From NCBI GenBank assembly GCA_040507005.1, contig JBEVVS010000001.1, forward strand, positions 3,699 to 67,698: a stretch of 64,000 nucleotides of DNA. The letters run 5' to 3'. Each line of letters begins with the position of its first letter. Positions within the stretch are counted from its first letter, which is position 1. This DNA is from Thiodiazotropha sp040507005. Its GTDB lineage: Bacteria > Pseudomonadota > Gammaproteobacteria > Chromatiales > Chromatiaceae. Positions 63,248 through 64,000 of the stretch are shown here, piece by piece. The notes below the pieces were generated by a model. It was not told the DNA's origin. It did no database searches and saw only the letters and a program-made list of their open reading frames with translations. A program made the translations under genes and the position numbers.

Positions 63248-64000
63248 TCAGGCATATTGCCTTTTCCTTTGCTTGCTTTGGTACATTATCGAATCACCCT
63301 CGGCCAGCAGGGTCTCGATTGTGCATGGTCTCTCAGGATTGAATTCAACAATGCCGTGAGAAAATGAGAGCTCGTAACCGAAACCGGAACGTCGATTCGT
63401 GTTGATGATTTTTTGCCGGAATCGCGTAACCAGATCTTCCGCCCCCGCATTGATCGAATTTGCGATAAGCACCACAAACTCATCCCCACCCAGTCGAGCA
63501 ACCACATCCGAGTCCCGAAAGGCACTCTTCAACTGTTGTGCAAAAAAATTGAGGGCGCGGTCGCCTTCAGCATGTCCGAACCTGTCGTTGATAGGTTTAA
63601 AATTGTCGAGATCCATGAACACAAGTGAAGCGATCAACTCTTCCCGCGTGTAGAGATTCAGACTATGCTGCGCCAGCATCATGAACCCGCGTCTGTTCAA
63701 TATTTGTGTCAGCTCATCCATGGTTGCCATCTGCATCGCCGCAAGTTCCTGTTCCACCATTGAGGCGAGATCCACAAGGGCTTGGAAATCTTCCCTATCG
63801 AAATCCCTCGGCTTTTGATCAATGATGCACAGGGTGCCCAGCTTTCGACCATCCAATGCCCTGATTGGACAACCGGCATAAAAACGTATTTTCGGTTCGT
63901 TGACTACCAGTGGATTGTCTCTAAAGCGTTCGTCTTCGAGGGCGTCGGGGATTATGAATAGATCATTAACGAGTATTGCATGTCCGCAAAACGATATATG
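63248..64000 (-). CDS. GAF-GGDEF diguanylate cyclase, 5' end outside the window
   Basis: The visible part is at least 250 residues and is open to the right edge, so the N-terminus lies beyond 64000. The region before residue MDGRKLG continues in frame as a GAF domain (ISFCGHAILVNDLF, DERFRDNPLVV, IRFYAGCPIRAL). The GGDEF domain follows with intact RLGGDEFVVLI and FMDLDNFKPINDRFGH. The TTG that might look like a start at 63856 is internal. It makes c-di-GMP under control of a GAF sensor; the I-site RxxD is not seen with confidence. It is convergent with the reductase pseudogene. Confidence 0.88.
   Translation of the reverse strand, partial: HISFCGHAILVNDLFIIPDALEDERFRDNPLVVNEPKIRFYAGCPIRALDGRKLGTLCIIDQKPRDFDREDFQALVDLASMVEQELAAMQMATMDELTQILNRRGFMMLAQHSLNLYTREELIASLVFMDLDNFKPINDRFGHAEGDRALNFFAQQLKSAFRDSDVVARLGGDEFVVLIANSINAGAEDLVTRFRQKIINTNRRSGFGYELSFSHGIVEFNPERPCTIETLLAEGDSIMYQSKQRKRQYA

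Overview
The window reads as one contiguous chromosomal segment of a gammaproteobacterium with a mostly GC-rich, densely coding genome. nifL-nifA lie back to back with an rnfABCDGE-H operon, as in Azotobacter and Pseudomonas stutzeri. With a TauE/SafE-type transporter and many periplasmic and outer-membrane proteins, this suggests a diazotroph, possibly a sulfur-oxidising Chromatiales-like bacterium or symbiont such as Thiodiazotropha or Sedimenticola. The taxon is an inference from gene content; no rRNA or tRNA gene was seen. No CRISPR array, insertion sequence, prophage or replication origin was recognised.

Layout. 1-1.4 kb: the end of an RND (HAE1-type) efflux pump. 1.5-6.4 kb: a small Cys-rich membrane peptide, a FecR-TPR-beta-barrel outer-membrane protein split by an in-frame amber codon, a 57-aa charged peptide and a DUF481 protein. 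6.7-9.0 kb: an SDR-LigB dioxygenase pair divergent from its likely TetR repressor. 9.0-18.1 kb: nifA and nifL, a divergent control region with two NifA-type activator sites and sigma-54-like promoters, and the rnf operon with a 33-codon ORF in the rnfG-rnfE gap. 18.2-20.7 kb: a thioredoxin-fold protein, a seven-repeat propeller-like protein and a TauE permease. 20.7-23.4 kb: an AT-rich patch with a CelD/FemAB-like acyltransferase and a family 2 glycosyltransferase. 23.4-28.1 kb: hrpB, a Rad50-like ATPase with membrane segments, and a 65-aa partner.

28.6-34.4 kb: a TetR-MMPL-LolA-like-outer-membrane-barrel cassette that looks like an envelope export route. 34.5-35.8 kb: a TIR-domain protein with a zinc ribbon and a small zinc-ribbon membrane protein. 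36.1-41.5 kb: a large Fn3/pectate-lyase-like/GH114 lipoprotein and a GGDEF-EAL protein. 42.1-53.9 kb: a lipoprotein, an RNB ribonuclease, a YgfZ-like protein, then a long plus-strand run of HDOD, ABC ATPase, ABC permease, guanine-deaminase-like enzyme, AsnB-type amidotransferase, acyl carrier protein, acyl-AMP ligase and an NAD synthetase-like protein. 53.9-64 kb: GFA protein, GNAT, TrhP (U32), ChaN-PDZ, M1 peptidase, TIGR03790-like protein, glycosyltransferase, a frameshifted FAD/NADP reductase and a GAF-GGDEF protein cut by the window edge.

Two observations cut across genes. A 106-nt element occurs twice, 29 kb apart, at identical length; its 21-bp terminal stems differ in sequence but remain complementary, and its internal hairpins also covary. 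Two reading-frame lesions (the amber codon near 2920 and the lost base near 62643) disrupt otherwise well-preserved genes and could be real decay or sequencing errors.
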